Notes under the pieces: model-generated
What the model was told of the DNA's origin: nothing
Databases searched by the model: none
The model's input: the letters and a program-made list of their open reading frames with translations, nothing else
Shown here: positions 8,043 to 17,969 of the stretch, piece after piece
Numbering within the stretch: the stretch's first letter is position 1
Layout of the letters: every line of letters starts with the position of its first letter
Assembly (NCBI GenBank): GCA_013540605.1
Contig: JABVCK010000029.1
Location: 124,001-188,000, forward strand
Length of the DNA: 64,000 bases
Source of the DNA: Bacillota bacterium
Lineage (GTDB): Bacteria; Bacillota; Clostridia; Ch29
Direction: 5' to 3'
Position numbers and translations under genes: made by a program

Positions 8043-9215
8043 ATGTTAAGAGGGAAGCATTACGACAGGAATAGGAGGATCTATCTGGTGGATTCCACCT
8101 TGAGAGACGGTGAACAAACTGCCAGGGTGGTTTTCGCCAACAAGGAGAAAATCCAGATAGCCAGAATGCTGGATAGAATCGGAGTTGAACAGATAGAAGC
8201 CGGAATACCGGTAATGGGCGGCGATGAGAAAGAAGCGATTAAGGCCATTGTAAACCTTGGCCTTAATGCGAGCATAATGGGGTGGAACAGAGCAGTAATA
8301 GGGGATATCAAGGCATCCCTGGACTGCGGGGTTGATTCTGTTGCAGTTTCAATATCGACCTCCGATATACATATAAAGAACAAGCTGAAGTCAACCAGGG
8401 AAAAAGTCCTTTATGAAATGGCAAAAGCGGTGGAGTTTGCCCGCAAGAATGATCTGTATGTATCGGTCAATGCAGAGGATGCCAGCAGGACAGATTTTAA
8501 TTTTCTCCTGAAGTTCATCAAAACAGGAATAGAAGCCGGAGCAAATAGATTCAGGTTCTGCGATACAATAGGCATACTTGACCCGATTTCAACTTTCAAT
8601 ATTATTCACGGGATACTGGATGAAATTAAAATAGACATCGAGATGCATACTCATAACGATTTCGGGATGGCTACTGCAAATGCCCTGGCCGGGGTGATTG
8701 CGGGTGCAAGCCATGTGGGCGTTACTGTTAACGGCCTGGGGGAAAGGGCGGGCAATGCGGCCCTTGAGGAAGTCCTTATGGCGTTGAAACATGTTTTAGG
8801 CAGCAAAACGCACCAGCAAACGGCACTGCTGAGGCAGCTGTGCCTGTACGTTTCAAGGGCGTCGGGCCGGGAACTTTATCCCTGGAAAGCAGTGGTGGGA
8901 ACGAATATGTTTGCCCACGAGTCAGGGATACATGTGGACGGCGCCATAAAAGACCCAAAAACATACGAAGCCTTCGACCCGCAGGAGGTGGGCCTGACCA
9001 GAGAAATTGTAATCGGAAAGCATTCAGGGACGGCAGCGATTATTCAGAGGTTGAAGCAAAACGGGGTACACATTGATAACGTAATTGCCGCTGAACTTCT
9101 TCCCGGGGTAAGGAGGGCCGCTGTGGCTCTGAAGAGGCCCCTTATCGACATGGAACTGTTGGACATATATGAGGAATACCTGGCAGGCAGGAGCCTGCTG
9201 GAGAAAAGGGCTTAG
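8043..9215 (+). CDS. Homocitrate/isopropylmalate synthase-family enzyme, probable Re-citrate synthase
   Basis: 390 residues. The HMGL-like TIM barrel opens with LVDSTLRDGEQTA (about residues 14-26) and carries the metal-ligand motif MHTHNDFGMATANALAG (about 202-218) plus VNGLGERAGNA. The family covers NifV homocitrate synthase, isopropylmalate synthase and the clostridial Re-citrate synthase. It lacks the long regulatory C-terminal domain of LeuA. Downstream come an aconitase and an NAD-type isocitrate dehydrogenase, and no nif or leu gene is near, so condensation of acetyl-CoA with oxaloacetate to citrate for glutamate synthesis is the best reading. NifV activity remains possible. Confidence 0.75.
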   Translation: MLRGKHYDRNRRIYLVDSTLRDGEQTARVVFANKEKIQIARMLDRIGVEQIEAGIPVMGGDEKEAIKAIVNLGLNASIMGWNRAVIGDIKASLDCGVDSVAVSISTSDIHIKNKLKSTREKVLYEMAKAVEFARKNDLYVSVNAEDASRTDFNFLLKFIKTGIEAGANRFRFCDTIGILDPISTFNIIHGILDEIKIDIEMHTHNDFGMATANALAGVIAGASHVGVTVNGLGERAGNAALEEVLMALKHVLGSKTHQQTALLRQLCLYVSRASGRELYPWKAVVGTNMFAHESGIHVDGAIKDPKTYEAFDPQEVGLTREIVIGKHSGTAAIIQRLKQNGVHIDNVIAAELLPGVRRAAVALKRPLIDMELLDIYEEYLAGRSLLEKRA

Positions 9216-9229
9216 GGAGGCGAAGCGGT

Positions 9230-11152
9230 ATGGGTAAAAATATTGTGGACAAGATAATTGCCAGCCATAGGATTAACGGGGAAGACGGCGGCAATATCGA
9301 TATAAGGATTGACCAGACCCTAACCCAGGATTCCACCGGTACCATGGTGTATCTACAGCTTGAAGCCCTGGGGATAAAAAGGGTTAAGACAAAGCTTTCG
9401 GTGGCATACATAGACCATAATACCCTGCAAACCGGATTTGAAAACGCCGACGACCACCGGTTTATACAAAGTGCGGCGAGCAGATACGGTATATACTTTT
9501 CCCGTCCCGGGAACGGCATATGTCACCAGGTTCACCTGGAACGTTTCGGGCGCCCCGGATGGACGCTGCTGGGTTCGGACAGCCATACTCCCACAAATGG
9601 GGCCCTCGGAATGCTGGCAATAGGGGCCGGAGGAATGGATGTTGCGGCAGCGATGGCGGGGGGCTGTTACACCATAAAAAGGCCCAAGGTTTGCAACATA
9701 AGGCTTAACGGAAAATTAGAGTTCCCCGCTTCCGCAAAAGATGTTATCCTTAAGATACTCCGGATAATGTCCGTTAAGGGAGGAGTAGGCAAGATAATAG
9801 AATATTCAGGGCCGGGGGTTAGGTCCTTAACCGTTCCGGAAAGGGCAACCATCGCTAACATGGGTGCCGAACTGGGAGCTACCACTTCGATTTTCCCCAG
9901 CGATGAGATTACCCGCCGGTTTTTAATAAGCCAGGGAAGGGGAGAACACTGGGTTGAACTGGAGGCGGATGAAGATGCAGAATATGACGAAACTATAGAA
10001 ATAGATTTGGACAAAATCGAACCAATGGTCGCGAGGCCCCACAGCCCGGATAACGTGGTAGAGGTAAGAAAGCTTGGGAAGGTGAAATTGGATCAGGTTG
10101 CCATTGGGAGTTGTACCAATTCATCTTACAGCGATTTAATGAAGGTTGCAGCCATACTGAGGGGCAAGAAAATTCATCCCGACGTAAGCCTGGTGATATC
10201 CCCGGGTTCGAGGCAGGTACTGAACATGCTGGCTAACAACGGTGCCCTCGCAGACATGATTTCGGCCGGCGCCAGGATACTGGAATGCGCCTGCGGCCCT
10301 TGTATCGGCATGGGCCAGGCTCCTCCAACCAACGGTGTATCGCTTAGGACGTTCAACAGGAATTTTAAAGGGCGGTGCGGTACGTCCAGCGGCAGAGTCT
10401 ATCTTGCCGGACCGGAAGTAGCTGCAGTGTCTGCCATTGAGGGATATATCACAGACCCAACGGGAAAAGTACCGGAGATTTATATAAATGCGCCCGCAAT
10501 TATGGATGTGGATGACAGCATGATAATACCTCCCGCAGATGAGGGGAATAAGGTCGAAATAGTAAGGGGACCGAACATAAAACCTTTCCCCTTAAATAAG
10601 CCGTTGGGAGGAAAATTGGAAGGTGAAGCGGTGCTGAAAGTAGGGGATAACATAACCACCGACCACATTATGCCATCGGATGCAAAGCTTTTGCCCCTGC
10701 GTTCCAATATCCCGGCGCTATCTGTACACTGCTTTGAAGCGGTGGACGGGGACTTTTCCCGCAGGTGCAGGGAAAAGGGAGGAGGATTTATAATTGCGGG
10801 GGCAAATTACGGACAGGGCTCAAGCCGGGAGCATGCTGCCCTTGTGCCCCTTTATCTGGGGGTAAAAGGGGTTGCGGCTAAGTCCTTTGCCAGGATACAC
10901 CGTGCCAATCTTATCAACAACGGCATACTGCCGCTGGTTTTTGAAAATGAAAAGGACTATGAAGCCCTTGAAATGGGGGATGTGTTGATTGCTGAAAATA
11001 TAAGGAATGCGGTTGCCCTTGCGGATACAGTTGAAATGCATGTTAAAAACAAGGACAGAAATATCCGCCTGAGGCTGGAACTTTCCGACCGGGAAAGGAA
11101 TATACTGCTTTGCGGCGGATTGCTGAATTACTGGAGGCGGAAGTTGGATTGA
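9230..11152 (+). CDS. acn: Aconitate hydratase, monomeric 640-aa type
   Basis: 640 residues with the swivel domain at the C-terminus (GANYGQGSSREHAALVPLYL near residue 523). Cluster ligands are C295 (GSCTNSS) and C355/C358 (CACGPC). SDSHTPTNGALG near residue 115 is another hallmark. It isomerises citrate to isocitrate with a 4Fe-4S cluster. It lies 14 bases after the citrate-synthase candidate and before an isocitrate dehydrogenase gene, so the three make a complete path to 2-oxoglutarate. Homoaconitase is less likely, since those are usually two-subunit enzymes. Confidence 0.88.
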   Translation: MGKNIVDKIIASHRINGEDGGNIDIRIDQTLTQDSTGTMVYLQLEALGIKRVKTKLSVAYIDHNTLQTGFENADDHRFIQSAASRYGIYFSRPGNGICHQVHLERFGRPGWTLLGSDSHTPTNGALGMLAIGAGGMDVAAAMAGGCYTIKRPKVCNIRLNGKLEFPASAKDVILKILRIMSVKGGVGKIIEYSGPGVRSLTVPERATIANMGAELGATTSIFPSDEITRRFLISQGRGEHWVELEADEDAEYDETIEIDLDKIEPMVARPHSPDNVVEVRKLGKVKLDQVAIGSCTNSSYSDLMKVAAILRGKKIHPDVSLVISPGSRQVLNMLANNGALADMISAGARILECACGPCIGMGQAPPTNGVSLRTFNRNFKGRCGTSSGRVYLAGPEVAAVSAIEGYITDPTGKVPEIYINAPAIMDVDDSMIIPPADEGNKVEIVRGPNIKPFPLNKPLGGKLEGEAVLKVGDNITTDHIMPSDAKLLPLRSNIPALSVHCFEAVDGDFSRRCREKGGGFIIAGANYGQGSSREHAALVPLYLGVKGVAAKSFARIHRANLINNGILPLVFENEKDYEALEMGDVLIAENIRNAVALADTVEMHVKNKDRNIRLRLELSDRERNILLCGGLLNYWRRKLD

Positions 11153-11207
11153 ATACTAGATCGCAGGCGTCCAGGTTTTGGTTACCCCCTGCCGTTCGCC
11201 GCACATT

Positions 11208-11310
11208 GTTCATCGTTCATCGATCGTCGTTCTTCGTTCAGCGGCAAACACCTGGGCTGCGATGAACCACGAACCACGATCAACGAACTACGAACTACGA
11301 ACCACGAACC
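11208..11310. repeat. Heptanucleotide repeat array in inverted arrangement
   Basis: Left arm (11208-11243) reads as degenerate 7-mers: TTCATCG, TTCATCG, ATCGTCG, TTCTTCG, TTCAGCG. Right arm (11261-11310) is the opposite strand version: GATGAAC, CACGAAC, CACGATC, AACGAAC, TACGAAC, TACGAAC, CACGAAC. The arms can pair imperfectly. It fills the acn-icd gap. Confidence 0.8.
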
Positions 11311-11340
11311 AAATTACAGATGAAAGCGAGTGTTCTACAG

Positions 11341-12342
11341 ATGTACAACATAACGGTAATCCCCGGGGATGGTATAGGACCTGAGGTGGTAGAAGCCTCA
11401 AAATATGTTGTGGACAGTACCGGGATAAATATAAATTGGGAAGAGGTAAATGCCGGTGCTTCGGTCTTGGAGGAGGAGGGTACGGCACTACCGGATAAAC
11501 TGTTGAAAAATATTGAAAAAAACCGGGTTGCGCTGAAGGGCCCTGTTACCACTCCGGTAGGCAGTGGATTTAGGAGTATTAACGTTGAACTGAGGAAAAA
11601 ATTTAATCTATATGCTAATGTAAGACCGGTTACCGCTATTCCCGGTATATTTTCCAGGTATCCCCGGATGGACCTTGTGATAATAAGGGAAAATACCCAG
11701 GATTTGTACTCGGGAATAGAGTACTCTACGGATGATAGTTCCGCCCATGCAATTAAACTGGTTACACGGGAGGCAAGCGAAAGGATTGGACGATTTGCAT
11801 TCGACTATTGTGGAAAAAACAACCGCAGAAAAGTAACCTGTGTGCACAAAGCCAATATATTGAAACTAACCGACGGGCTCTTTTTAGAATCCGTAAGGAA
11901 TATGGCTAAAGATTACCCGGACATAGAATACGAAGAGCTCATAGTGGACAATGCCTGTATGCAGGTGGTGATTGACCCTGGGAGGTTTGATGTTCTGGTT
12001 ATGCCCAACCTGTATGGAGATATCATGTCGGATATGTGTGCCGGCATGGTGGGAGGTTTGGGGCTGGTACCCGGGGCTAATATGGGCGATGAGATTGTTA
12101 TTTTCGAAGCTGTACATGGCAGTGCTCCGGATATTGCAGGGAGGGGAATAGCAAATCCGACGGCGGTTATATTGACTTCCGCCATGATGCTGGATTATCT
12201 AGGAGAAGAAAGGAGCGCCGGCATCATCAGGCGTGCCGTTTACAGTGTTATCAAGGAGGGTGTATGGATAACCCCTGACCTTGGCGGGAAAGCAACTACC
12301 ATGGATATGGCAAGGGCTATAGCAGAATACGTGAATATATAA
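11341..12342 (+). CDS. icd: NAD-type isocitrate dehydrogenase (isocitrate/isopropylmalate dehydrogenase family)
   Basis: 333 residues from ATG 11341 (ATG 11320 in frame is an alternative; neither has a clear ribosome site, perhaps because a repeat array lies directly upstream). Motifs: ITVIPGDGIGPEVVEA at the N-terminus, IIRENTQDLYSGIEY (about residues 113-127), the metal-binding DNACMQVV and MPNLYGDIMSDM, and EAVHGSAPDIAG near the NAD site. RENTQDLYSGIEY favours isocitrate over isopropylmalate. It oxidatively decarboxylates isocitrate to 2-oxoglutarate, closing the three-gene citrate-to-glutamate route. Confidence 0.85.
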   Translation: MYNITVIPGDGIGPEVVEASKYVVDSTGININWEEVNAGASVLEEEGTALPDKLLKNIEKNRVALKGPVTTPVGSGFRSINVELRKKFNLYANVRPVTAIPGIFSRYPRMDLVIIRENTQDLYSGIEYSTDDSSAHAIKLVTREASERIGRFAFDYCGKNNRRKVTCVHKANILKLTDGLFLESVRNMAKDYPDIEYEELIVDNACMQVVIDPGRFDVLVMPNLYGDIMSDMCAGMVGGLGLVPGANMGDEIVIFEAVHGSAPDIAGRGIANPTAVILTSAMMLDYLGEERSAGIIRRAVYSVIKEGVWITPDLGGKATTMDMARAIAEYVNI

Positions 12343-12359
12343 GGGGAGATAAATAATAA

Positions 12360-12396
12360 TTGACAATGCAGGGTATTTTATATATAATCGTATACA
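12360..12396 (+). promoter_or_regulatory. alaS promoter with GTATAC motif
   Basis: TTGACA (12360-12365), 17 bases, TATAAT (12383-12388), again an exact consensus. CGTATACAA follows at once (12389-12397), resembling the motif at the citrate-synthase promoter. Confidence 0.85.
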
Positions 12397-12399
12397 AAT

Positions 12400-12655
12400 T
12401 CATAGTACGCAAAGGCGATGAAGGGGAATAGTAGGTCGATTCCGTTTCCACAGAGAGAAGGCCGTTTGGTGAAAGGTCTTTGAAACAGGGCGGTTGAAGC
12501 AGCTCCGGAGCTCCGGTATCGAAATAACAGTAGATGCCGGCGGATGTATCCGTTATTTGATGCAAGAGGCCGCTTTGCGGCAATTAGGGTGGTACCGCGG
12601 GAAAACTCTCGTCCCTGGCCAAGGTCAGGGATGGGGGTTTTATTGTTTTTTAATT
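12400..12655 (+). promoter_or_regulatory. T-box leader controlling alaS
   Basis: The signature T-box sequence AGGGTGGTACCGCGG is at 12586-12600, preceded by a long structured region (Stem I with an AGTA-type bulge near 12430) and followed by a terminator helix (GTCCCTGGCC...CAGGGATGGGGGTTTT, 12611-12641). Uncharged tRNA-Ala is expected to stabilise the antiterminator. Candidate specifier codons GCA/GCT lie near 12497-12504, but I could not fold Stem I rigorously. Confidence 0.93.
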
Positions 12656-12697
12656 ACTTTTAAATTACTTTATAAGGGCTATAAAGGAGGAAGCATA

Positions 12698-15337
12698 ATG
12701 AAAAAACTGAGTTTGAATGAAATAAGGGAAAAATTTTTAAGTTTTTTCGAGAGCAAAGAACATCTGAGGCTTCCCAGCTTTCCGCTGGTCCCTCAGAATG
12801 ATAAGAGTTTATTGTTGATCAACAGTGGAATGGCTCCGTTAAAACCGTACTTTACCGGTGCGCAGACCCCTCCGAGAAAGAGGGTCACCACCTGTCAGAA
12901 GTGTATAAGGACTCCTGACATAGAAAGGGTTGGCAAGACCGCCAGGCACGGGACCTTTTTTGAAATGCTGGGAAACTTTTCCTTCGGAGATTATTTCAAG
13001 GTTGAAGCTATTTCCTGGGCTTGGGAATTTGTAACGGAGGACCTCAAACTGCCTAAAGACAGGCTATGGATAAGCATATACGAGGATGATGACGAGGCCT
13101 TTGAAATATGGAATAAAGTTGTAGGGGTCCCGGAAGACAGGATTGTGCGGATGGGTAAGGATGACAACTTCTGGGAGATCGGTTTGGGGCCGTGCGGCCC
13201 GTGCTCGGAGCTGTATTTCGACAGGGGCGAGAAATACGGCTGCGGTAATGAGGACTGCCGCGTGGGCTGCGACTGTGACAGGTATGTTGAGTTTTGGAAT
13301 CTTGTTTTCACCCAGTTTGACAAGGATGCTGAAGGAGTTTACCATAGGCTTGCAAATCCTAATATAGATACGGGTATGGGACTGGAAAGAATGGCTGCAA
13401 TCATGCAGGGCGTAAATACGATGTTTGAAGTGGATACTATAAAGCACATACTCGACTATACGGCGACAATAGCCGGTAGGGAATACGGTCAGGATGAAAA
13501 ATCCGATGTATCCATAAGGGTGATAACCGACCATATCAGAGGAGTAACCAACATGATCAGCGACGGTATACTTCCCTCGAATGAAGGAAGAGGTTATGTT
13601 CTGAGGAGGCTGCTGAGGAGAGCGGCCCGCCACGGTAAACTCCTGGGATTGGAAGGAGCGTTTCTCTATGACGTCTCTTCCAAGGTTGTAGAGGTTTCCG
13701 GCGGTGCGTACCCTGAGCTGGTTGAGAAAGAGGACTACATCAAAAGGGTCATCAAGCAGGAGGAGGAAAGGTTCCAGGAGACCCTTGACCAGGGCCTGGG
13801 CATCCTGCAGGAATACGTCGAGCAGATGAAAAAAGAAGGCAAGTCCATGCTCTCCGGGGAAAAGGCGTTTAAACTGTATGATACCTTTGGTTTTCCGCTG
13901 GACTTGACGAAGGATATACTTGAGGAAAACGGTATGAGTGTGGACGATGAAGAGTTTAACAGGCAAATGCAGGCCCAGAGGGAAAGGGCCAGAGCGGCCA
14001 GGATGGATGTTGATACGGTAGGCTGGAATGAAGAGGCCTCTTCCAAACTGGAGGGCATACCCGCAACGAAGTTTGAAGGATACTCGCAGCTGCAGGTTGA
14101 CACAAGGGTGCTTGCGATATTAAAGGATAACGAAATAGTTGAAGAGGCGTACGAGGGCGATAAGGTTACGGTCATCCTTGAGCGCACCTCCTTCTATGCG
14201 GAAAGCGGCGGCCAGGTGGGCGATAACGGCGAGATCATCTCGGACGCCTTTGTGGTGGATGTGGAGGACTGCAAAAGGATTTCCGGGGGACAATACCTGC
14301 ACTTTGGCATGGTCAGAACAGGCACCGTCAGGGTGGACGAGAAGGCGACGGCCAAGGTTGACGCAAGCCGCAGGATGAACACCGCCAGGAATCACACCGC
14401 TACACACCTTCTGCACCGAGCCTTGAGAAACGTCCTCGGGAATCATGTCGACCAGGCCGGTTCCCTTGTGGAACCCGAACGTCTCAGATTTGACTTTACG
14501 CACCTGGCGGCCATGACAGCGGAAGAATTGAAGCAAGTTGAGGGCATTGTCAATGAGAAGATTCTTGACAATCTGGGCATAGATATATTTGAAACCGACC
14601 TGGAAAGCGCAAAGCAGATGGGCGCTACCGCCCTGTTCGGCGAGAAATACGGTGAAAGGGTCCGTGTGGTTAGGATGGGAGATTTCAGCATAGAACTGTG
14701 TGGAGGTACTCACCTGACAACCACAGCAACCGTTGGGCCCTTTGTGGTGCTTGGAGAAAGCGGTATTGCGGCAGGGATTAGGAGGATAGAGGCCCTGACC
14801 GGAAGGAAGGCAATTGAGTATCTGGTAAAACAGGGAGAGACCCTTGAAAGGACAGCACAGGTGCTCAAAACAAACCCTGAGAACTGCCCCGACAGAGCCA
14901 GGAGTATTCTGGACAGTCTAAAGGAAGCGGAAAGGGAGATTAACAATCTCAGGCATAAGCTTGCCGGCGGGGAAATAGACAGATTGTTGAACAATGCGGC
15001 TGAGATAAAAAACTATAAGGTAATTGCTGCAAAGGTGGATGATATGGATATGGATGCGCTCAGGAACATGGGCGATAACCTCAGGGACAGGATAAAATCC
15101 GGTGTGGTCGTTCTTGCCTCGGAGAAAGACGGCAGAGTTAGTTTTGTGGCAATGGCAACCAAAGACGCTGTTGCAGCCGGCGCCCATGCCGGCAACCTGG
15201 TAAAACAGGTGGCGGGTATGGCCGGTGGCGGTGGCGGAGGACGGCCTGATATGGCGCAGGCAGGGGCAAAGGACCCCTCAAGGGTCGAAGAGGCCATTGC
15301 AAGTGTTATTGAAATTCTGCATAAACAATTGATATAA
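12698..15337 (+). CDS. alaS: Alanyl-tRNA synthetase
   Basis: 879 residues from ATG 12698 with AAAGGAGG eight bases before it; the frame stays open upstream but that stretch is the T-box RNA. Class II catalytic core with [15 protein letters not shown] and [10 protein letters not shown], an editing domain with the zinc [11 protein letters not shown] and CGGTHL motifs, and a C-terminal C-Ala domain with the glycine-rich [16 protein letters not shown]. It charges tRNA-Ala. Start of the conserved Firmicute order alaS-ireB-ruvX-yrzB. Confidence 0.98.
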   Translation: MKKLSLNEIREKFLSFFESKEHLRLPSFPLVPQNDKSLLLINSGMAPLKPYFTGAQTPPRKRVTTCQKCIRTPDIERVGKTARHGTFFEMLGNFSFGDYFKVEAISWAWEFVTEDLKLPKDRLWISIYEDDDEAFEIWNKVVGVPEDRIVRMGKDDNFWEIGLGPCGPCSELYFDRGEKYGCGNEDCRVGCDCDRYVEFWNLVFTQFDKDAEGVYHRLANPNIDTGMGLERMAAIMQGVNTMFEVDTIKHILDYTATIAGREYGQDEKSDVSIRVITDHIRGVTNMISDGILPSNEGRGYVLRRLLRRAARHGKLLGLEGAFLYDVSSKVVEVSGGAYPELVEKEDYIKRVIKQEEERFQETLDQGLGILQEYVEQMKKEGKSMLSGEKAFKLYDTFGFPLDLTKDILEENGMSVDDEEFNRQMQAQRERARAARMDVDTVGWNEEASSKLEGIPATKFEGYSQLQVDTRVLAILKDNEIVEEAYEGDKVTVILERTSFYAESGGQVGDNGEIISDAFVVDVEDCKRISGGQYLHFGMVRTGTVRVDEKATAKVDASRRMNTARNHTATHLLHRALRNVLGNHVDQAGSLVEPERLRFDFTHLAAMTAEELKQVEGIVNEKILDNLGIDIFETDLESAKQMGATALFGEKYGERVRVVRMGDFSIELCGGTHLTTTATVGPFVVLGESGIAAGIRRIEALTGRKAIEYLVKQGETLERTAQVLKTNPENCPDRARSILDSLKEAEREINNLRHKLAGGEIDRLLNNAAEIKNYKVIAAKVDDMDMDALRNMGDNLRDRIKSGVVVLASEKDGRVSFVAMATKDAVAAGAHAGNLVKQVAGMAGGGGGGRPDMAQAGAKDPSRVEEAIASVIEILHKQLI

Positions 15338-15480
15338 ACACTCCCCTATGAGCAGTCCGCGAACATGCGGGCTGTTCGACTTTATGAGCGTATATTTGTT
15401 CCGGTTTTGATTGTATTTAGCGGGCATGTATATTAATATATAATATATGGAAATAAATATTTTAGAGGGGAGTGTTAGAT

Positions 15481-15738
15481 GTGACTAAAGATAACGATAA
15501 GACAATGAAGTTTGATGTGGATAAAGAGGAGCACAACAAGGTTAGAGACACTGTAGCTTCGGTATACAACGCCCTTAAAGAAAAGGGATATAATCCTATT
15601 AACCAGATTGTGGGATATATAATATCCGGAGACCCTACATATATAACCAGTCATAAAAACGCCAGGAGCCTGATCAGCAAGGTTGAGCGCGACGAGATCC
15701 TTGAGGAATTGGTAAAAGAGTACCTGAAAACGCTTTGA
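15481..15738 (+). CDS. ireB: IreB family regulatory phosphoprotein (UPF0297)
   Basis: 85 residues from GTG 15481 (GTG 15472 sits too close to the GAGGGG site). Family signatures: TMKFDV near the N-terminus, [21 protein letters not shown], and [18 protein letters not shown]. In Enterococcus, IreB is a substrate of the IreK kinase that tunes cephalosporin resistance. Its place between alaS and ruvX is the conserved Firmicute arrangement. Confidence 0.93.
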   Translation: MTKDNDKTMKFDVDKEEHNKVRDTVASVYNALKEKGYNPINQIVGYIISGDPTYITSHKNARSLISKVERDEILEELVKEYLKTL

Positions 15739-15764
15739 TGATTGGTTGGGGTAGGTGTAGTCCT

Positions 15765-17969
15765 TTGAAGAGTAAAATAATAACTGTCTTCGTTTTAACT
15801 TTAATTTTTTTTGTTTTGCTTTTGTCCTTTGTTCAGGCAAGTTCCGGCAGCAGCTCTGTTAATAAGAAGATTCTGATGATTGTAATTGACAGGGTTTCCT
15901 TTGAAGATTTTGAAGGGTATTCTGCCATAGCGGATATAGCACGGAACGGTTCAATAGCCTTAATGAATAACAGGCCGTCGGGCAGCTACAGCGCGTGTAA
16001 AAGCTATGTCGGCATCGGAAGCGGCAACCGGGCGGAAGGCACCCCGTCTGCTGTGACTGCAGTACAGGTGGATGAGGACATCCGGGAGGTCTTCTTCGGG
16101 AGAACCGGCATAAGGGTTTCGGACGGCATGGTGGTCAATCCGGACATAAACAGACTCATCGTCCAGAACGAGAAGGGCGAATATGGCGCTGTTGCAGGAA
16201 ATATCGGCGAAGCTTTGCGCAGCAGTGGATATAAGACGGCTGTTATCGGGAACGGGGATTTGGACAAATCAGAGATACGATGGGCTGTTTCGATAGCTAT
16301 GGACAGGAAAGGAAGGGTTGATTACGGAAGGGTCGACGATGGCATACTGGAAAAAGATAAGACCTTCCCTACCGGACAGAGGACTGATTATGCCAGCATT
16401 GAGTCTTACCTTGATGCTATTGAGAGCAAGGCGGATTTTATCGTTATAGAGACGGGAGACCTGACGAGAATAGAAGAGAGCAGGGACCTTCTCAGCGCTG
16501 ATATGTACAGCTACCACAGAAGTACAGCCCTTGGCAGAATAGATGCCTTTTTATCCGAAATAAGGGAAAGAGCAGACAAAAACGGCTGGCTTTTAATGAT
16601 TGTAACACCGTACCCTTCAAATTCAAGCATTGCAAGGGGAGACAGGCTGACTCCCCTTATAGTTTATGGGGAAGGCTATCCGGGAGGTTTCCTTGTTTCC
16701 GCAACCACCAGGAGGGAAGGGATAGTTGGCAATGTTGATATTGCCGCAACGGTACTGCGGTATATGAATGTAAGCGGAGAAGGCGTTGTTGGAAGACCGC
16801 TGAAGGGCGTTGACATGCCAAACAATATTGATAGGATAAAAGAACTTAATACAAGGGTGGTAAACACTTCAAACTACAGGTATCCCGTTTTAAGGGACTA
16901 TGCAATAATTGTAATAGGGATAATAATACTTGGGCTGATAACGGTTCTATACCCGGGGATACTGGGAGGAAAGCTAAAAGAGTTTGAAAAGGCCATGATA
17001 ATCGCGGTCATGTTCTTCCCGGCGGTACTGCTCGTGCTGCCCTTACTGAACTTAAACACCCTTGCTTCCACAGGGATTTCTATAATAGTAATAGTACTCA
17101 CCCTGGCCATCTTGGTGTACGCGGCGCCAACCGGTACGAACAAAAAAATTTTGATAGTATCCTCGGTAACAAGTGCTGCAGTGCTGCTGGATATAGTTTT
17201 TGGCGGACATTTAATCAAGAACTCCCTGCTGGGGTACGACCCGATAATCGGGGCGAGGTACTACGGTATAGGCAATGAATATATGGGTGTTGTTACCGGG
17301 AGCGCCCTGGTAGCCGTTTCGTCATACCTGGAAGATAGAAAGCTGAATCTATGTTTTGCTGCCATGTTCCTATCTTTGGTATTGCTGATAGTTGGGTATC
17401 CCGGCCTTGGCGCCAACGTTGGGGGGGCCATTACGTGCTTCTGCGCGTTTTCCTTTTATCTGATCAGAGTAAGGGGGAAACGGATAGGCATCAAACAGGC
17501 GCTCTTTGTTTTTCTTGGTCTGCTAGTGCTTGTTGCGGTCTTTATAATTGCGGACATGGTCTTTCTGGAAAACCATTCTCACCTGGCCCTTGCGATTCAA
17601 GACTCTTTAAATGGGGGACCTGCCCATATAATTGGCATAATAAACAGAAAACTGGCAATGAATATAAAACTCTTAAGATATACCATCTGGACCAAGGTGC
17701 TTGTCGCGGTTATTGCTGCCACAGGGATACTGTTTTATAGGCCGGTGGGAATTTTCAAGAAGGTGTTTTCCCGGTATCCATATTTAACGAAGGCGTGGTC
17801 CTCAATAGTGGTGGCAGCGGCAGTCGGAATGGCCGTTAATGATTCAGGGGTTGTGACTTCAGCCACGAGCAGCATATTTTTTATGATGAGCATGCTTTAT
17901 GTTTTCATAGAAGAGAGAGGAGAAAAAGGAGGGGCGAAGGAAGCTTCGCAAAACTTAAATGGATTATAG
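15765..17969 (+). CDS. Membrane protein with extracytoplasmic alkaline-phosphatase-like domain
   Basis: About 734 residues. TTG 15765 gives a canonical signal peptide (lysine start, hydrophobic core, VQASSG) and has GGGGTAGG upstream; the upstream TTG 15735 lacks a ribosome site. Residues about 30-370 resemble an alkaline-phosphatase-superfamily fold (KKILMIVIDRVSFED opening; a late GNVDIAATVLRYM segment). A C-terminal half of about ten membrane helices carries DPIIGARYYGIGNEYMG (about residues 491-507). Genes of this layout occur in Clostridia and Actinobacteria but I know no function. It interrupts the ireB-ruvX order. Possibly envelope-lipid or teichoic-acid related (inference). Confidence 0.6.
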   Translation: MKSKIITVFVLTLIFFVLLLSFVQASSGSSSVNKKILMIVIDRVSFEDFEGYSAIADIARNGSIALMNNRPSGSYSACKSYVGIGSGNRAEGTPSAVTAVQVDEDIREVFFGRTGIRVSDGMVVNPDINRLIVQNEKGEYGAVAGNIGEALRSSGYKTAVIGNGDLDKSEIRWAVSIAMDRKGRVDYGRVDDGILEKDKTFPTGQRTDYASIESYLDAIESKADFIVIETGDLTRIEESRDLLSADMYSYHRSTALGRIDAFLSEIRERADKNGWLLMIVTPYPSNSSIARGDRLTPLIVYGEGYPGGFLVSATTRREGIVGNVDIAATVLRYMNVSGEGVVGRPLKGVDMPNNIDRIKELNTRVVNTSNYRYPVLRDYAIIVIGIIILGLITVLYPGILGGKLKEFEKAMIIAVMFFPAVLLVLPLLNLNTLASTGISIIVIVLTLAILVYAAPTGTNKKILIVSSVTSAAVLLDIVFGGHLIKNSLLGYDPIIGARYYGIGNEYMGVVTGSALVAVSSYLEDRKLNLCFAAMFLSLVLLIVGYPGLGANVGGAITCFCAFSFYLIRVRGKRIGIKQALFVFLGLLVLVAVFIIADMVFLENHSHLALAIQDSLNGGPAHIIGIINRKLAMNIKLLRYTIWTKVLVAVIAATGILFYRPVGIFKKVFSRYPYLTKAWSSIVVAAAVGMAVNDSGVVTSATSSIFFMMSMLYVFIEERGEKGGAKEASQNLNGL

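Noticed and set aside
8840-9076. Extra frame inside the citrate-synthase-like gene
   Set aside because: Shadow of the real frame with no ribosome site or family pattern.
11178-11384. Open frame across the acn-icd gap
   Set aside because: It runs through the heptanucleotide repeat, so its codons are repeat artefacts, and it overlaps icd in another frame.
12494-12697. Upstream extension of alaS
   Set aside because: This stretch is the T-box leader; the strong ribosome site lies before ATG 12698.
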